Below are positions 8,652 through 19,117 of a stretch of DNA of 51,497 nucleotides, in pieces (position 1 is the stretch's first letter; the number at the start of each line of letters is the position of its first letter). Source of the DNA: Zoogloeaceae bacterium. GTDB lineage: Bacteria; Pseudomonadota; Gammaproteobacteria; Burkholderiales; Rhodocyclaceae. Location of the stretch: NCBI GenBank assembly GCA_031288305.1, contig JAITRP010000033.1, forward strand, positions 1-51,497, read 5' to 3'. The translations under genes and the position numbers were made by a program. Below the pieces are notes generated by a model. The model did not search any database, was not told the origin of the DNA, and was given only the letters and a program-made list of their open reading frames with translations.

Positions 8652-8760
8652 GTCAAAAGCGAGGAGCGTAGCGACGTGGCAATCCAGACGGTCTTTCAAT
8701 TTACTTTGGCGTCTGAACCGCCGTCTGGATTGCCACGGGCCTGCGGCCCTCGCTTTTGAC
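8652..8760. repeat. R2 palindromic repeat, copy 1
   Basis: A 40-bp left arm beginning GTCAAAAGCGAGGAGCGTAG and ending GTGGCAATCCAGACGG (8652-8691) is matched by an inverted right arm (8721-8760) over about 30 of 40 positions; the mismatches fall in the middle of the arms. A 29-bp spacer separates them. A related copy is at 32678-32800 and a half copy at 11177-11215. The core GTGGCAATCC resembles small palindromic elements common in several bacterial lineages (established in general; this exact family is my reading). Confidence 0.7.
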
Positions 8761-8781
8761 AAGGCGGGAGAGATGGAACAG

Positions 8782-8816
8782 AGGCCGCAAAGAACCAGAG
8801 ACCATGAACAGGTTCT
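8782..8816 (-). repeat. R3 35-bp repeat, copy 1
   Basis: Read on the minus strand it is AGAACCTGTTCATGGTCTCT followed by GGTTCTTTGCGGCCT. The same 35 bases, with one change, occur on the plus strand at 31634-31668. In both places R3 lies a few hundred bases after an R1 copy, but in opposite relative orientation. Confidence 0.65.
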
Positions 8817-8845
8817 TATCGGGGAAGAGGCTACGCAATCTCCAC

Positions 8846-9033
8846 ACGCACCGGTCGCGGGGGCGCGCCGCGCGCGCCCGTGGGCTGTTTTTTGGCGTCC
8901 GCGAGTCCGCGGCGGAATGATTTGCGGGCGCATGCAATGCGCTCCTGCGGCGCCTCTGCACCTCTACAAAAACTCTGTATAGACCGGATGGTTTTTCGCA
9001 AAACCTGTCAACCTGCCCGGCACAGGGCAAGGT
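8846..9033. other. Repeat-derived intergenic tail between R3 and deaD
   Basis: This stretch contains GGCGCGCCGCGCGCGCCC, a GCGAGTCCGCGG palindrome, and a block (about 8919-8999: ATGATTTGCGGGCGC, ATGCGCTCCTGC, AGACCGGATGGTTTT) that is a diverged R4 fragment. No gene is seen. The deaD stop follows at 9034-9036. Confidence 0.4.
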
Positions 9034-10950
<1,917 letters not shown>

Positions 10951-11407
10951 CACGCAACTCCCAACACCTGCCCTTGCGGCGGCGTAGCACACTCAAACCC
11001 ACGAATGGGCGCGACAAGCCGGAAAAACCAAGCCCTGAAACCCTTTGCTGAAAGCACAGACCCTATCAGAAACTTGCCCAACGGCGAAAGATCGCATTCT
11101 CCACGAAACCAGAAGAAAAGCAAGCGAATCAGGAATCGGGAATCCGGGATCAGATGAAAAGCGCGTCGAGCATTTGTCATTCTCAGGAGCGTAGCGGCGC
11201 GGCAATCCAGGCGGCGGTTTCGTTGCGCAAAGGTTGGACAAGGAATCGTAGTAACATGCCAAGGCGCGAGCTTGGACGCCTGTAAGGAGGCGTCAAAAAG
11301 CAAGACCCCGTAAAAACCTGTCCGGTCTGTGCGGTTCTCGCAGGAATGCGTTGCGTCCGCCCGTTTTGCCATCTGAATTTGACCTCCACTTTTCGAGTGA
11401 ACACAGC
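10951..11407. other. Intergenic region with repeat fragments
   Basis: No gene supported. From the deaD side it holds the likely deaD promoter/leader (unassigned), a GGAATCGGGAATCCGGGA direct-repeat patch (~11130-11147), an R2 half copy (11177-11215: TCATTCTCAGGAGCGTAGCG then CGGCAATCC), and an R4 fragment from 11290 (GCGTCAAAAAGCAAGACCCC, then CCTGTCCGGTCTGTGCGG). Translations through it are mosaics of these repeats. Confidence 0.5.
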
Positions 11408-11698
11408 ATGTCCTTTCCTCCCGCTCTAAAAATCCTGCTGCTGTCGAGCGCCGCGCTCCTGCTGCAAGTCTGCGGCAGTCTTGCGCCCAAAGAGGAAGTT
11501 TCCGCGCAAGAAGATCAAAAGGCAGGCTCGAACAATCGTTCGCTCGACAGCATGGCGGCGGGGGAAATGACATTTTCATTCAGCGGAACCCGTGAACCAT
11601 GTTGTTCCCGCAATTGGGATTTTACCAGTTTGTCATTCAGGTCGAAATCGCCCGGTTTCTGCAATTTCCCGACTTCCAGCCCCGCGCCGCGCTGGTAG
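11408..11698 (+). CDS. Possible small secreted or lipoprotein-like ORF (doubtful)
   Basis: ATG 11408 opens MSFPPALKILLLSSAALLLQ followed by VCGSLAPKEEVSAQEDQ. That is a plausible signal sequence with a Cys shortly after the hydrophobic core, although LQVC is a poor lipobox. From about 11515 the frame lies antisense to the YiiX-like gene and is probably no longer meaningful. It could be the surviving 5' end of a small lipoprotein gene cut by the rearrangement that also shortened the YiiX-like gene. There is no good ribosome site. Low confidence. Confidence 0.22.
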   Translation: MSFPPALKILLLSSAALLLQVCGSLAPKEEVSAQEDQKAGSNNRSLDSMAAGEMTFSFSGTREPCCSRNWDFTSLSFRSKSPGFCNFPTSSPAPRW

Positions 11699-11979
11699 AT
11701 TTTCCATACCAGTTCAGAGCAATAAAGACGTTCGTCGTCCCATGCAAAATGCAGGTCGTACTCCTTGCCCAGATAGCCCGCAGCAATTTTCTTCATTCTT
11801 GCCAAGGTTTGCGGCGTCAGTATCCGCGCGCGCGCCTTGAGCCGCCGGAGCGCGAATTTCCTGTCCTTGCCGCGCCGGATCCATTTCGCCAGCGGCGTTT
11901 TCTCCAGAACGGCAGGCGGCGCTTCGGCATGGAGCGCGCCAGACAGGACAAGACACAGCAAGGATGCGGCAAAAAGCAT
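11515..11979 (-). CDS. YiiX/YebB-like permuted NlpC/P60 hydrolase, internally shortened
   Basis: 154 aa from ATG 11979: a hydrophobic leader (MLFAASLLCLVLSGALHA), then LEKTPLAKWIRRGKDRKFAL, YLGKEYDLHFAWDDERLYCS and LNENVISPAAM. This matches the C-terminal two thirds of YiiX-type enzymes, including the catalytic Cys in YCSELVW. Family members carry a segment of about 45 residues between the leader and PLxxWI, with GD(I/L) and the catalytic His (HSDYSHTG in E. coli YiiX). That segment is missing here: the leader joins directly to AEAPPAVLEKT. The product therefore lacks half its active site and is probably inactive or a pseudogene. Upstream is an R4 element rather than a clear promoter. Confidence 0.65.
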   Translation of the reverse strand: MLFAASLLCLVLSGALHAEAPPAVLEKTPLAKWIRRGKDRKFALRRLKARARILTPQTLARMKKIAAGYLGKEYDLHFAWDDERLYCSELVWKIYQRGAGLEVGKLQKPGDFDLNDKLVKSQLREQHGSRVPLNENVISPAAMLSSERLFEPAF

Positions 11980-12002
11980 GAACCCAGATAAGGATGAGGA
12001 AG

Positions 12003-12140
12003 CGTCAAAAAGTGAAAAACCACTTTTTGCCGGTCTATATAGCAAAAAAGAGCAGGCAAAGCCTGCCCTTTTTTGAAGTAAAGGCAACGAAAACTCGCCG
12101 CTACGGGGATCGTGCGGATGCGTAGTGGGTTGCCTTTGCC
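12003..12140. repeat. R4 composite repeat (copy between YiiX-like gene and hslU)
   Basis: It begins CGTCAAAAAGTGAAAAACCA with a perfect 9-bp hairpin CAAAAAGTG/CACTTTTTG (12006-12029), continues through the terminator hairpin at 12044-12074, and ends GTGCGGATGCGTAGTGGGTT, matching the right end of the copies near 20358 and 24590. Confidence 0.7.
12044..12074. terminator. Bidirectional rho-independent terminator (R4 hairpin)
   Basis: AAAAAAGAGCAGGC-AAA-GCCTGCCCTTTTTT: a 7-bp GC stem flanked by A and T runs, so it works on either strand. It lies ~70 bp after the hslU stop and is the natural end of the lptM-to-hslU run. Confidence 0.75.
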
Positions 12141-12142
12141 GC

Positions 12143-13483
12143 CTACAGCACGTAGCGTGACAGGTCTTCATCCTCGGCCAGATCTTTCAGGCGTTCGTCA
12201 ACATATTCGCGGTCGATGACGATGGCGCTCCGGGTGGGTTCGCCCGCCTTGAAGGAGACTTCTTCCAGCAGTTTTTCCAGCACGGTGTAGAGCCTGCGCG
12301 CGCCGATGTTTTCAGTTCTTTCATTGACCTGGAAGGCGATCTCCGCCAGACGACCGATACCGTCGGCGGAAAATTCCAGTTGCATGGATTCGGTCGCCAT
12401 CAGCGCCTGGTACTGCCGGGTGAGGCAGGCGTCGGTCTGGATGAGGATGCGTTCGAAATCCGCCACCGACAGGGAATCAAGTTCGACGCGAATCGGGAAG
12501 CGTCCCTGCAATTCGGGTATCAGGTCGGAAGGCTTGGCGAGGTGGAAAGCGCCAGAGGCGATGAACAGGATGTGGTCGGTGCGCACCATGCCGTATTTGG
12601 TGGATACCGTCGTGCCCTCGACCAGCGGCAGCAGGTCGCGTTGCACGCCCTGGCGGGAAACGTCCGCGTCGTGCGTGCCGCCGCGGCTGGCGACCTTGTC
12701 GATTTCGTCGAGAAAGACAATGCCATTCTGTTCGACGTTTTGCAGCGCATCCAGTTTGACATCCTCATCATTGATCAGCTTGGCGGCTTCCTCGTCGGTC
12801 AGGTGTTTCAGGGCTTCCCTTATCTTCAGCTTGCGGCTTTTGCTGCGTCCGCCGGAAATGTTCTGGAACATGCCCTGGATTTGGCTGGTCAGTTCCTCCA
12901 TGCCGGGCGGGGCGAAGATCTCCGCCTGCATGGAAGGCAGCGCCACTTCAATCTCAATTTCCTTGTCGTCAAGATCGCCCTCGCGCAGCTTCTTGCGGAA
13001 TTTCTGCCGCGTGCCGCTCTCCGCGCTCTCTCCGGCCTCCGCCGCGAAAAAGCCCGCGTTGCGCGCGGGCGGCAAAAGCGCGTCCAGCACCCGTTCCTCG
13101 GCGGCGTCCTCGGCGCGATGACGGACATCCTGCATGGCGCATTCGCGCTGGCGCTTGACGGCAATTTCCATCAGGTCCCGGATGATGGTATCGACATCCC
13201 GCCCCACATAGCCGACTTCAGTGAATTTGGTAGCCTCCACCTTGATGAAGGGCGCATTCGCCAGACGCGCGAGACGGCGGGCAATTTCAGTCTTGCCGAC
13301 GCCGGTCGGGCCGATCATGAGAATGTTTTTCGGGGTGATTTCGGAACGCAGGGGTTCAATCACCTGCGCGCGCCGCCAGCGGTTCCTGAGCGCAATCGCC
13401 ACGGCTTTCTTGGCTTTGGATTGGCCTACGATGTGCTTGTCCAGTTCATGCACGATTTCCTGCGGGGTCATCATGGCGCTCAT
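12143..13483 (-). CDS. hslU: ATP-dependent protease ATPase subunit HslU
   Basis: 446 aa AAA+ unfoldase that feeds substrates to HslV in the cytoplasm. The start [20 protein letters not shown] matches the family N-terminus; its ATG (13483) overlaps the hslV stop as ATGA, implying translational coupling. Visible are Walker [10 protein letters not shown], the pore motif GYVGRD, the I-domain insert (about residues 110-240), Walker [10 protein letters not shown], sensor regions, and a C-terminal tail ending SRYVL, which docks into HslV. Confidence 0.97.
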   Translation of the reverse strand: MSAMMTPQEIVHELDKHIVGQSKAKKAVAIALRNRWRRAQVIEPLRSEITPKNILMIGPTGVGKTEIARRLARLANAPFIKVEATKFTEVGYVGRDVDTIIRDLMEIAVKRQRECAMQDVRHRAEDAAEERVLDALLPPARNAGFFAAEAGESAESGTRQKFRKKLREGDLDDKEIEIEVALPSMQAEIFAPPGMEELTSQIQGMFQNISGGRSKSRKLKIREALKHLTDEEAAKLINDEDVKLDALQNVEQNGIVFLDEIDKVASRGGTHDADVSRQGVQRDLLPLVEGTTVSTKYGMVRTDHILFIASGAFHLAKPSDLIPELQGRFPIRVELDSLSVADFERILIQTDACLTRQYQALMATESMQLEFSADGIGRLAEIAFQVNERTENIGARRLYTVLEKLLEEVSFKAGEPTRSAIVIDREYVDERLKDLAEDEDLSRYVL

Positions 13484-14019
13484 GCTTCGAGTCGCTCCAG
13501 GGTAAAATTCCGGTTGGTGTAAATGCAAATGTCACAGGCGATTTCCAGCGACTTGCGGACAATCTCGATCGGCGGCAAATCGGTGTTTTCCACGAGCGCC
13601 CGCGCCGCGCTCTGGGCGTACGCGCCGCCAGAACCGATGGCGGCAATGCCCTGCTCGGGTTCGAGAACGTCGCCATTGCCGGTAATCACCAAGGTATGCT
13701 CGCTGTCGGCGACGATGAGCATGGCCTCCAGACGGCGCAGCATGCGGTCAGTGCGCCATTCCTTCGCCAGTTCGACCGCGCTGCGCATCAGGTTGCCCTG
13801 ATGCTTTCCCAGCTTGGATTCAAACAGATCCAGCAGGGTGAAGGCGTCCGCTGTCGCGCCGGCGAAGCCGGCAAGGATGCGATCCTGATAGACGCGGCGA
13901 ATTTTCTTCGCCGACTGCTTGATGACCATGTTGCCCAGCGTGACCTGACCATCGCCGCCCATGGCGACAACCTGTCCCCGGCGCACCGACACAATGGTAG
14001 TGCCGTGGTATTGCTCCAT
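13480..14019 (-). CDS. hslV: ATP-dependent protease peptidase subunit HslV
   Basis: N-terminal-nucleophile threonine peptidase of the HslVU complex. The sequence [15 protein letters not shown] has a six-residue propeptide before the catalytic Thr7, a form common in betaproteobacteria, compared with the single Met removed in E. coli. Also seen are [10 protein letters not shown], the Lys of KIRRVY (Lys39-region) and IGSGGAYA, all family hallmarks. It is the fourth gene of the minus-strand run lptM-lysA-STAS-hslV-hslU, 51 bp after the STAS gene. I see no separate heat-shock promoter in that gap. Confidence 0.97.
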   Translation of the reverse strand: MEQYHGTTIVSVRRGQVVAMGGDGQVTLGNMVIKQSAKKIRRVYQDRILAGFAGATADAFTLLDLFESKLGKHQGNLMRSAVELAKEWRTDRMLRRLEAMLIVADSEHTLVITGNGDVLEPEQGIAAIGSGGAYAQSAARALVENTDLPPIEIVRKSLEIACDICIYTNRNFTLERLEA

Positions 14020-14070
14020 GAATGAACGTCCCTTGCTCTCGTGGTTTTACGAAAAACACGCGCTGAAAAT

Positions 14071-15264
14071 TCAGTACTTGGCCAGTTCGATACTGGCGAT
14101 CTTGTCGATGCCCATGACGCGCAGCAATTCAGCCACCATGCGATTGGGCTGCACAATCGTTATCTGTTTGCAATTGGCTTCTTTCAACAGCGTGGCGAGA
14201 GCGCCCGCGCTGACGAAATCCATGCGCTGAACGAGCGAGAAATCCAGTCTGCATTCTTCGCCGGGGATCAATTGGCAGGCGATGGCGTCCAGCCGGCCTT
14301 GCAGGATTTCTCCTTCCAGCGACGACGTCATGGGCGCATCCAGCAGCACTTCGCTCAAGGAAGGTTCCTTTTCTTCTTCCTTGACCGCGGGCTTGGCGCG
14401 CGGCGGTTCCCAGGCGGGCGGCGAGACTTCGAAGGTTATGGCGTAATCCACGGCCTTTTCCTCGAACAGCGCCTCTTGCCCCAAGAACTGGAAAAGCTCC
14501 AACACCAGCAGCCACATGTTTTCATCCCGCGTCTGGCCGGCAATCAAACGGGCGGAAAAGCGTTTTGCCAGGGTTTCCGTGCCGCTGCCCAGACCCCAGG
14601 CCAGATCACGATGTCGCGCCTGATGCAATATCTTGGCCAGACGTCCCGACGCTTCCGAATCTATGCCCGCCAGGCGTCCCATGTCCAGCGTGCGCGGCTC
14701 TCCCTTGCTCAAGGCTTGCAGCAGCTCGTCGAATGCGGCGTCACTGCCCGTCACCGCGCCCTGCAATATCACCACGCCCGCCGCCGTCTGCGGCTTTTCC
14801 TTGCTCTTGCTGGAAGTGGATTCCGCGCCCTCCTTCCAGGAAGGCGGCGACAATTCGCAGATGCTGGCAAAATCCAGACCCAACGCGTCAAACGCGTTCC
14901 TGTCGTTGCGTATGCGCAAAAGATCGAACAGCATCAGCCAGAGCTTGACGACGCCCTGATCGGCGTTGTTCTGGACGACCGATTCCAGCGTGCTGCGCGC
15001 CACTTCATACTGACCGTTGGCGAAAAGAATGGCCGCGTGTTCGGCAATTTCCGAATAGGGATCGGTTTCCTCGAATACTTCAATGCCATAACAGGTGTTG
15101 ATGGTGGTATCCAGACCGTCCTCGACGGCGGGCACTTGTGCCGGAGGAACCGCCTGCGCGGGGGGACGGGAAACCACTGCGGAGACGATGGGGGCACCTT
15201 GCAGGGGAGGCATCCGCACGTCTGCTTTGTCCGTGGATTTCTTGTTGAAGAATGAAAAGACCAT
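14071..15264 (-). CDS. STAS-domain protein of unknown role
   Basis: 397 aa, soluble. After a Pro-rich linker (~residues 15-50) there is a helical repeat-like region (YSEIAEHAAILFANGQYEVA...) resembling a TPR pair. A central part carries a STAS-like strand-helix pattern (TAAGVVILQGAVTGSDA... RTLDMGRLAGIDSEASGRL). The C-terminal ~90 residues are a clear STAS fold (CRLDFSLVQRMDFVSAGALATLL), ending in ELAKY. STAS domains bind partners in phospho-switches or the Mla lipid transporter; the usual phospho-Ser position reads DFVSAG. It lies between lysA (27 bp away) and hslV. Its function is not predictable beyond protein binding. Confidence 0.75.
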   Translation of the reverse strand: MVFSFFNKKSTDKADVRMPPLQGAPIVSAVVSRPPAQAVPPAQVPAVEDGLDTTINTCYGIEVFEETDPYSEIAEHAAILFANGQYEVARSTLESVVQNNADQGVVKLWLMLFDLLRIRNDRNAFDALGLDFASICELSPPSWKEGAESTSSKSKEKPQTAAGVVILQGAVTGSDAAFDELLQALSKGEPRTLDMGRLAGIDSEASGRLAKILHQARHRDLAWGLGSGTETLAKRFSARLIAGQTRDENMWLLVLELFQFLGQEALFEEKAVDYAITFEVSPPAWEPPRAKPAVKEEEKEPSLSEVLLDAPMTSSLEGEILQGRLDAIACQLIPGEECRLDFSLVQRMDFVSAGALATLLKEANCKQITIVQPNRMVAELLRVMGIDKIASIELAKY

Positions 15265-15291
15265 TTGTATTGCCTGGAAAGATTTGGCTTT

Positions 15292-16647
15292 CTAGCACGT
15301 TTGCTCATGAGAAGCAATGTTTTTATCCGTTTCGACTGTCAAGCCGGAAAACGGGACGGAGGGGGAGCGCGCAGGCAGCAGACGCTCCAGCGCGTACAGA
15401 TCGGCGGTTTCTTCCCGCCGCCGAATCACATGCGCCGCATCGCCGCGCACCATGATTTCCATCGCGCGCGGACGCGTATTGTAGTTGGAACTCATCGCCA
15501 TGCCATAGGCGCCGGTCGACAGAATCGCCAGCAAATCGTCCGGCTCGATGGCGAGCGCGCGTTTTTGTCCCAGAAAGTCGCCGCTCTCGCAGATCGGCCC
15601 TACCACATCGTAGATCGCCGCGGGCGTTCCTTTTTTCTGCGTAACGGCGACGATTTCATGCCACGCGCCATAGAGCGCCGGACGCAGCAGGTCGTTCATC
15701 GCGGCATCGACGATGGCAAAATTCACGCTTTCGCCCGGTTTCAGGTATTCCACGCGCGTCAGCAGCAATCCCGCCTGGGCGGTCAGGCGTCGTCCCGGTT
15801 CCAGGATGAGGTTCAATTTTCTGTCTTCCAGGCGGTCGAGCAGGGGGGTAAGGCAAGCGGAAATTTCCGGCGCGACCTCGTCCTGCCGGTAGGCAACGCC
15901 CAGTCCGCCGCCCAGATCGAGATGTTTTACGGGAATGCCGTGTTTTTCCAGCGCGTCCAGCAAGACCAGCAAGCGTTCCAGGGCTTCCCTGAAGGGCGCG
16001 CAATCGAGGATCTGCGAGCCGATATGGCAATCCACGCCTTCTATGCGGATGTGCGGCAGCCGCGCGGCGTGTTCATAGAGCGCCAGCGCGGCGCCGATGG
16101 GGACGCCGAATTTGGCGGTCTCCAGTCCCGTGGCGATATAGGGATGCGTCCGGGGATCGACGTCGGGATTTACGCGCAGGCTGATGGGCGCGCGTTTGCC
16201 CAGCGTGCCGGCGATCTCGTTGATGCGTTCCAGTTCGGCGGCGGATTCCACGTTGAAGCAAAGAATATCCGCGGCAAGCGCCGCGCGGATCTCCGCGCGG
16301 CTTTTGCCCACGCCGGAAAATACCACCTTGCCCGCGTCGCCGCCCGCCGCCAATACCCGCGCCAGTTCGCCGCCGGAAACGATGTCGAAACCCGCGCCCA
16401 TGCGGGCGAAAAGATTCAGGATCGCCAGATTGGAATTGGCCTTGACCGCATAACAGACCAGCCCGCGCGCGCCGGCGGGATGCGCGCCCAGCGCCGCCTG
16501 AAACGCGCGCAGATTCGCGCGCAGGGCGGCGTGGGAATAGACGTGGCAGGGCGTGCCAAACGCCAGGGCAAGTTCCGGCAAGGCCAGGTCTTCCACATGC
16601 AGGACTTCCTGCCGGCGGGCAAGGAAAGGCGTATCCGGCGGCATCAT
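15292..16647 (-). CDS. lysA: Diaminopimelate decarboxylase
   Basis: 451 aa; PLP enzyme for the last step of lysine synthesis, meso-DAP to L-lysine plus CO2. Fold-type III landmarks: PLP-lysine in YAVKANSN (Lys69), HIGSQI, the phosphate-binding LGGGLG loop, EPGRRL, and the dimer/substrate motif GPICESGDFLG with Cys. It is slightly longer than average because of ~25 extra residues after LYALERLLP. The start ATG overlaps the lptM stop as ATGA. Confidence 0.97.
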   Translation of the reverse strand: MMPPDTPFLARRQEVLHVEDLALPELALAFGTPCHVYSHAALRANLRAFQAALGAHPAGARGLVCYAVKANSNLAILNLFARMGAGFDIVSGGELARVLAAGGDAGKVVFSGVGKSRAEIRAALAADILCFNVESAAELERINEIAGTLGKRAPISLRVNPDVDPRTHPYIATGLETAKFGVPIGAALALYEHAARLPHIRIEGVDCHIGSQILDCAPFREALERLLVLLDALEKHGIPVKHLDLGGGLGVAYRQDEVAPEISACLTPLLDRLEDRKLNLILEPGRRLTAQAGLLLTRVEYLKPGESVNFAIVDAAMNDLLRPALYGAWHEIVAVTQKKGTPAAIYDVVGPICESGDFLGQKRALAIEPDDLLAILSTGAYGMAMSSNYNTRPRAMEIMVRGDAAHVIRRREETADLYALERLLPARSPSVPFSGLTVETDKNIASHEQTC

Positions 16648-16841
16648 TCGGCGGATTTCATGGATTTCCCGGCGGCCTCGCCGTGTTCTTCCGGCGCGCC
16701 GCTGGTCTTTGGAGGCGTCTTCTTGCCGAAGGCGCGCTCATGCAACGACGGCGGGGCCGGGTCAGCGGGTTTTTCCAGCGATCCCTTGATGCCGCAAGCG
16801 CCAAGGGTAAAAGCCGTCAGAAGAAGAAAACAACATCGCAT
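16644..16841 (-). CDS. lptM: LptM (YifL)-like small lipoprotein
   Basis: 65 aa: signal peptide with lipobox LGAC followed by GIKGSLEKP, the signature of LptM/YifL, which assists disulfide maturation of the LPS translocon LptDE in enterobacteria. Most relatives read GIKGPLYLP, so this copy is typical. The rest is a Pro/Lys-rich tail. Its position immediately before lysA with an ATGA overlap is the usual arrangement. Confidence 0.88.
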   Translation of the reverse strand: MRCCFLLLTAFTLGACGIKGSLEKPADPAPPSLHERAFGKKTPPKTSGAPEEHGEAAGKSMKSAE

Positions 16842-17197
16842 GATCGAACTTTGTGTGTGTCAAAAAAATAACCCCCTGCTTTTTTGCCGTGCAAGTCTGG
16901 ACTTGCCCCAGCCGCAAAGGGTTTGAAAGCAGGGTAGGGGCGTATATACCACTTACCACTCGCGGGCGCAGAGCGCGCGTCCCTGCAATCGCGTAAAACA
17001 AAAACAAGGCCGAAGGCCGGTCTTGAGCAGCCAAAAAGCAGGGGTTCGCTTTTTGACGCCCACCGCGCGTCCGCAACTACGCGCGGGCGGCATTTGGAAA
17101 GGCGAAAGGATGATAGCACATGCGGACGCATGAACCTGCGAGCTGTAGCGAACTTCCATTGCGTGTTTCCCCGCGATGCCGTTCCTTGCCCGCCATC
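16842..17197. other. Intergenic region with R4 fragments upstream of lptM
   Basis: It holds the unassigned lptM promoter region. A block at ~16960-17060 is a rearranged R4 copy: ACTCGCGGGCGCAGAGCGCG, AAGGCCGAAGGCCGGTCTTG and TTCGCTTTTTGACGCC are all recognisable pieces of the copies at 24283-24634 and 27158-27315. No gene seen. Confidence 0.45.
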
Positions 17198-17737
17198 ATG
17201 CTGAATCGCTTGTTCTGCCTCGCATTCCTCCTGCTGACTGCCAGCGGCGCATGGGCGTCCTTTGCGCCGGGGCAGGACGCCCGTGGTCGCGCCGGGCAAT
17301 GGACGAGCATCCAGGATAGCGGCTGCCGCCACGACGAACGCGGCAACTTGGCGGAGAAGATCAAAAACGAGGGAAAAATCCGTTACCAGTGGAACGCCAG
17401 CAATCAACTCATAAAAGTTGAAACGGCAGACATCATCACCGGTTTGCCTGGAAAGGGATGGAGCCTTTTGCAAACTCTTTTTCCAGACATCGCAAGCGGA
17501 GCGGATCATTTAGGCAGGGAGGGTAGTTTTTCCCATTTGGGTTTCCCGATGCGGGATTTGGCGGCTTTTTATGCCGCGTTCGTAGTCTTCCCGCCCGGCA
17601 GGGCAAGTCTTCCCAACCCGCGCCGGAATTCGCGGGAATTTTTTTGCGTCTGGGGGGAAACGCTCTCCTTCAACAGGGCAGGCGCATCAACTGATCCACG
17701 CTCAGGGCCAGGATGCCGAACATCCGGTGACTCTTGA
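17198..17737 (+). pseudogene. RHS/YD-repeat protein fragment
   Basis: ATG 17198 begins a signal-peptide-like leader (MLNRLFCLAFLLLTASGAWA). About 30 residues later come HDERGNLAEKIKNEG and IRYQWNASNQLIKVE, which is one RHS (YD) repeat: DxxGNxxxK...GxxxYxWxxxxxLxxV. RHS proteins are large polymorphic toxins with dozens of such repeats; here only one survives. From about 17560 the frame runs antisense through the end of the IS relic and is meaningless, stopping at 17737. It is probably the wreck of an rhs gene deleted when the neighbouring IS inserted. Confidence 0.55.
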
Positions 17738-18593
17738 CCTTGAGATGACCTTTGACCCGCACGTTTCGCCCGCCGAATTCGTCCTTCATCCGGGCGTTCA
17801 TCCGCCCGGCCACGCCGCGCTCGTGACAGCGAATCGCGCCGGGCGGCTCGAATTCGATCTTTTCTTCGCCGCGCGGGGAGGCCGGGGAGAACAAGGCGGA
17901 AATGGGCGCGCCGCAATCGGCTCAATTGACCTATCCAGATGCGGCTTGTAGCCCTGCCAACTGCGTTTATAACCCTTGGCGTCGCATTTGGTTCCATGAT
18001 TGCAGGCGGTGGGAAGTTCTCCAGGCATCTCGGCAAGCGTCTGTCCGCGCTGGCGAGAGACAGAACGTTTGACCGCTTCGCGCTTGTCCCCGGGTTTCCT
18101 TTTATTCCTGGGGTGGGGACGCTCACGCGGCTCGATGGCCGTCGCGTCAAGGCTCAAATGGCCGATCAAACTTACCTCCCAGCGCCCACCTGATCAGCGC
18201 CGCATGCGCTCGCCCGGCCAGTCCCGTTCGGGCAAATTCGCCAAAGGCGCGGAAAAAGGTCGATTCGGACGGCAACTTCTTGACCATCGGAAAACCGCAG
18301 ACGCGGCGCGGCGAACGATCCATCGTGAGCCGCTCATGCAAGGCGCTCGTCTTCTCAAGCCCCGGCACAGGCTTGGCCAGGAAGGCGTTCGCCAACCACG
18401 CCCGCTCATGCGGCGGGCGCCTCGTGCCCGCGCGCCGGGACGAACAGAATTCCTCGACGCGCGCCCATTCCAGCGTGTGAACGAGACGCTTCAGTTTCGG
18501 CGTCAACCCGATTTCGTGCCGCAGCTCAGGGAGCAGCTCGTGTTGAACGACATGCCAACGTTGCGTCAGGGTTTCTTGTCGGGTAGTATGCAA
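17670..18593 (-). pseudogene. Degenerate IS transposase (IS5/IS1182-like DDE type)
   Basis: Three pieces in different frames rebuild one transposase. The N-terminal part (18593-18147) carries HVVQHELLPELRHEIGLTPK, ERLTMDRSPRRVCGF and KLPSESTFFRAFGEFA. The middle (18169 to ~17860) carries IGHLSLDATAIEPRERP and LPTACNHGTKCDAKGYKRSW. The end (~17880-17670) carries GEEKIEFEPPGAIR, MKDEFGGRNVRVKGH and MFGILALSVDQLMRLP. The frame changes near 18160 and ~17870, and about 60 residues expected between GYK...HLD and GEEKIEF are absent, including part of the DDE core. It is inactive. Terminal inverted repeats were not identified. Confidence 0.8.
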
Positions 18594-18628
18594 CGGCGGG
18601 AGTTATGAGCAAGGCGTCGAAACCCATA

Positions 18629-19117
18629 TCATGCCGGAAATGGCCGCCCGCTTCTTCCTTTGCCGCCTTGGCGCAATTCAACACCCGATAAAGTGGGGTT
18701 TTGCAAAAGGCTCTGTCTTCTGAAGATATGCAGCGCCGCTTCGCTCATGGCTTCCTGGACGATTTCCGACAGACCGATGGCGGCGGCGAGTTCGATGTGG
18801 ATTTGCGGAAATTGCGTCTGCAAGCAGTGGATGCGCGCGGGCAGATCGCATTTGAGGTGACCGCCCGCCGCGATGAACATGGGCAGGATGCGCACATGCG
18901 TCACGCCGCCTTCCGCTTGCAGGGAAGCAAGCAGGGTTTCCAGGCTCGGCGGCAAGTGCGCAAGAAACGCCAGTTTCACCCGACATGCTGGATCGCGCGC
19001 GTAAATTTTCGCGCGCACGGCCAAGAGCGCTTCCGCCCACGCCGGATCGCGCGCTCCGTGTCCCAAAAGCGCCAGGACGCGGGTTGACGATGGCGGCAGT
19101 GTCGTCCTCTTGCTCAA
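18629..19117 (-). CDS. cbiX: CbiX/SirB-type sirohydrochlorin cobalto/ferrochelatase-like protein
   Basis: 162 aa. The core LALLGHGARDPAWAEALLAV, HLPPSLETLLASL and ILPMFIAAGGHLKCDLPARI matches single-domain CbiX, which inserts metal into sirohydrochlorin for siroheme or B12. The catalytic His residues are the HG of motif 1 and GGH of motif 2. TTG 19117 is chosen as start: it overlaps the ybiB stop as TTGA, and no Met lies between it and the core. The end (NPTLSGVELRQGGKGRSGRP...) is not family-like and probably was added by rearrangement next to the IS relic. The nearby class II ribonucleotide reductase needs B12, but no other cob/cbi genes are here. Confidence 0.8.
   Translation of the reverse strand: MSKRTTLPPSSTRVLALLGHGARDPAWAEALLAVRAKIYARDPACRVKLAFLAHLPPSLETLLASLQAEGGVTHVRILPMFIAAGGHLKCDLPARIHCLQTQFPQIHIELAAAIGLSEIVQEAMSEAALHIFRRQSLLQNPTLSGVELRQGGKGRSGRPFPA

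Noticed and set aside
8448-8816. CRISPR array in the repeat-dense region
   Set aside because: The repeats are not regularly spaced units with unique spacers, and no cas genes are present.
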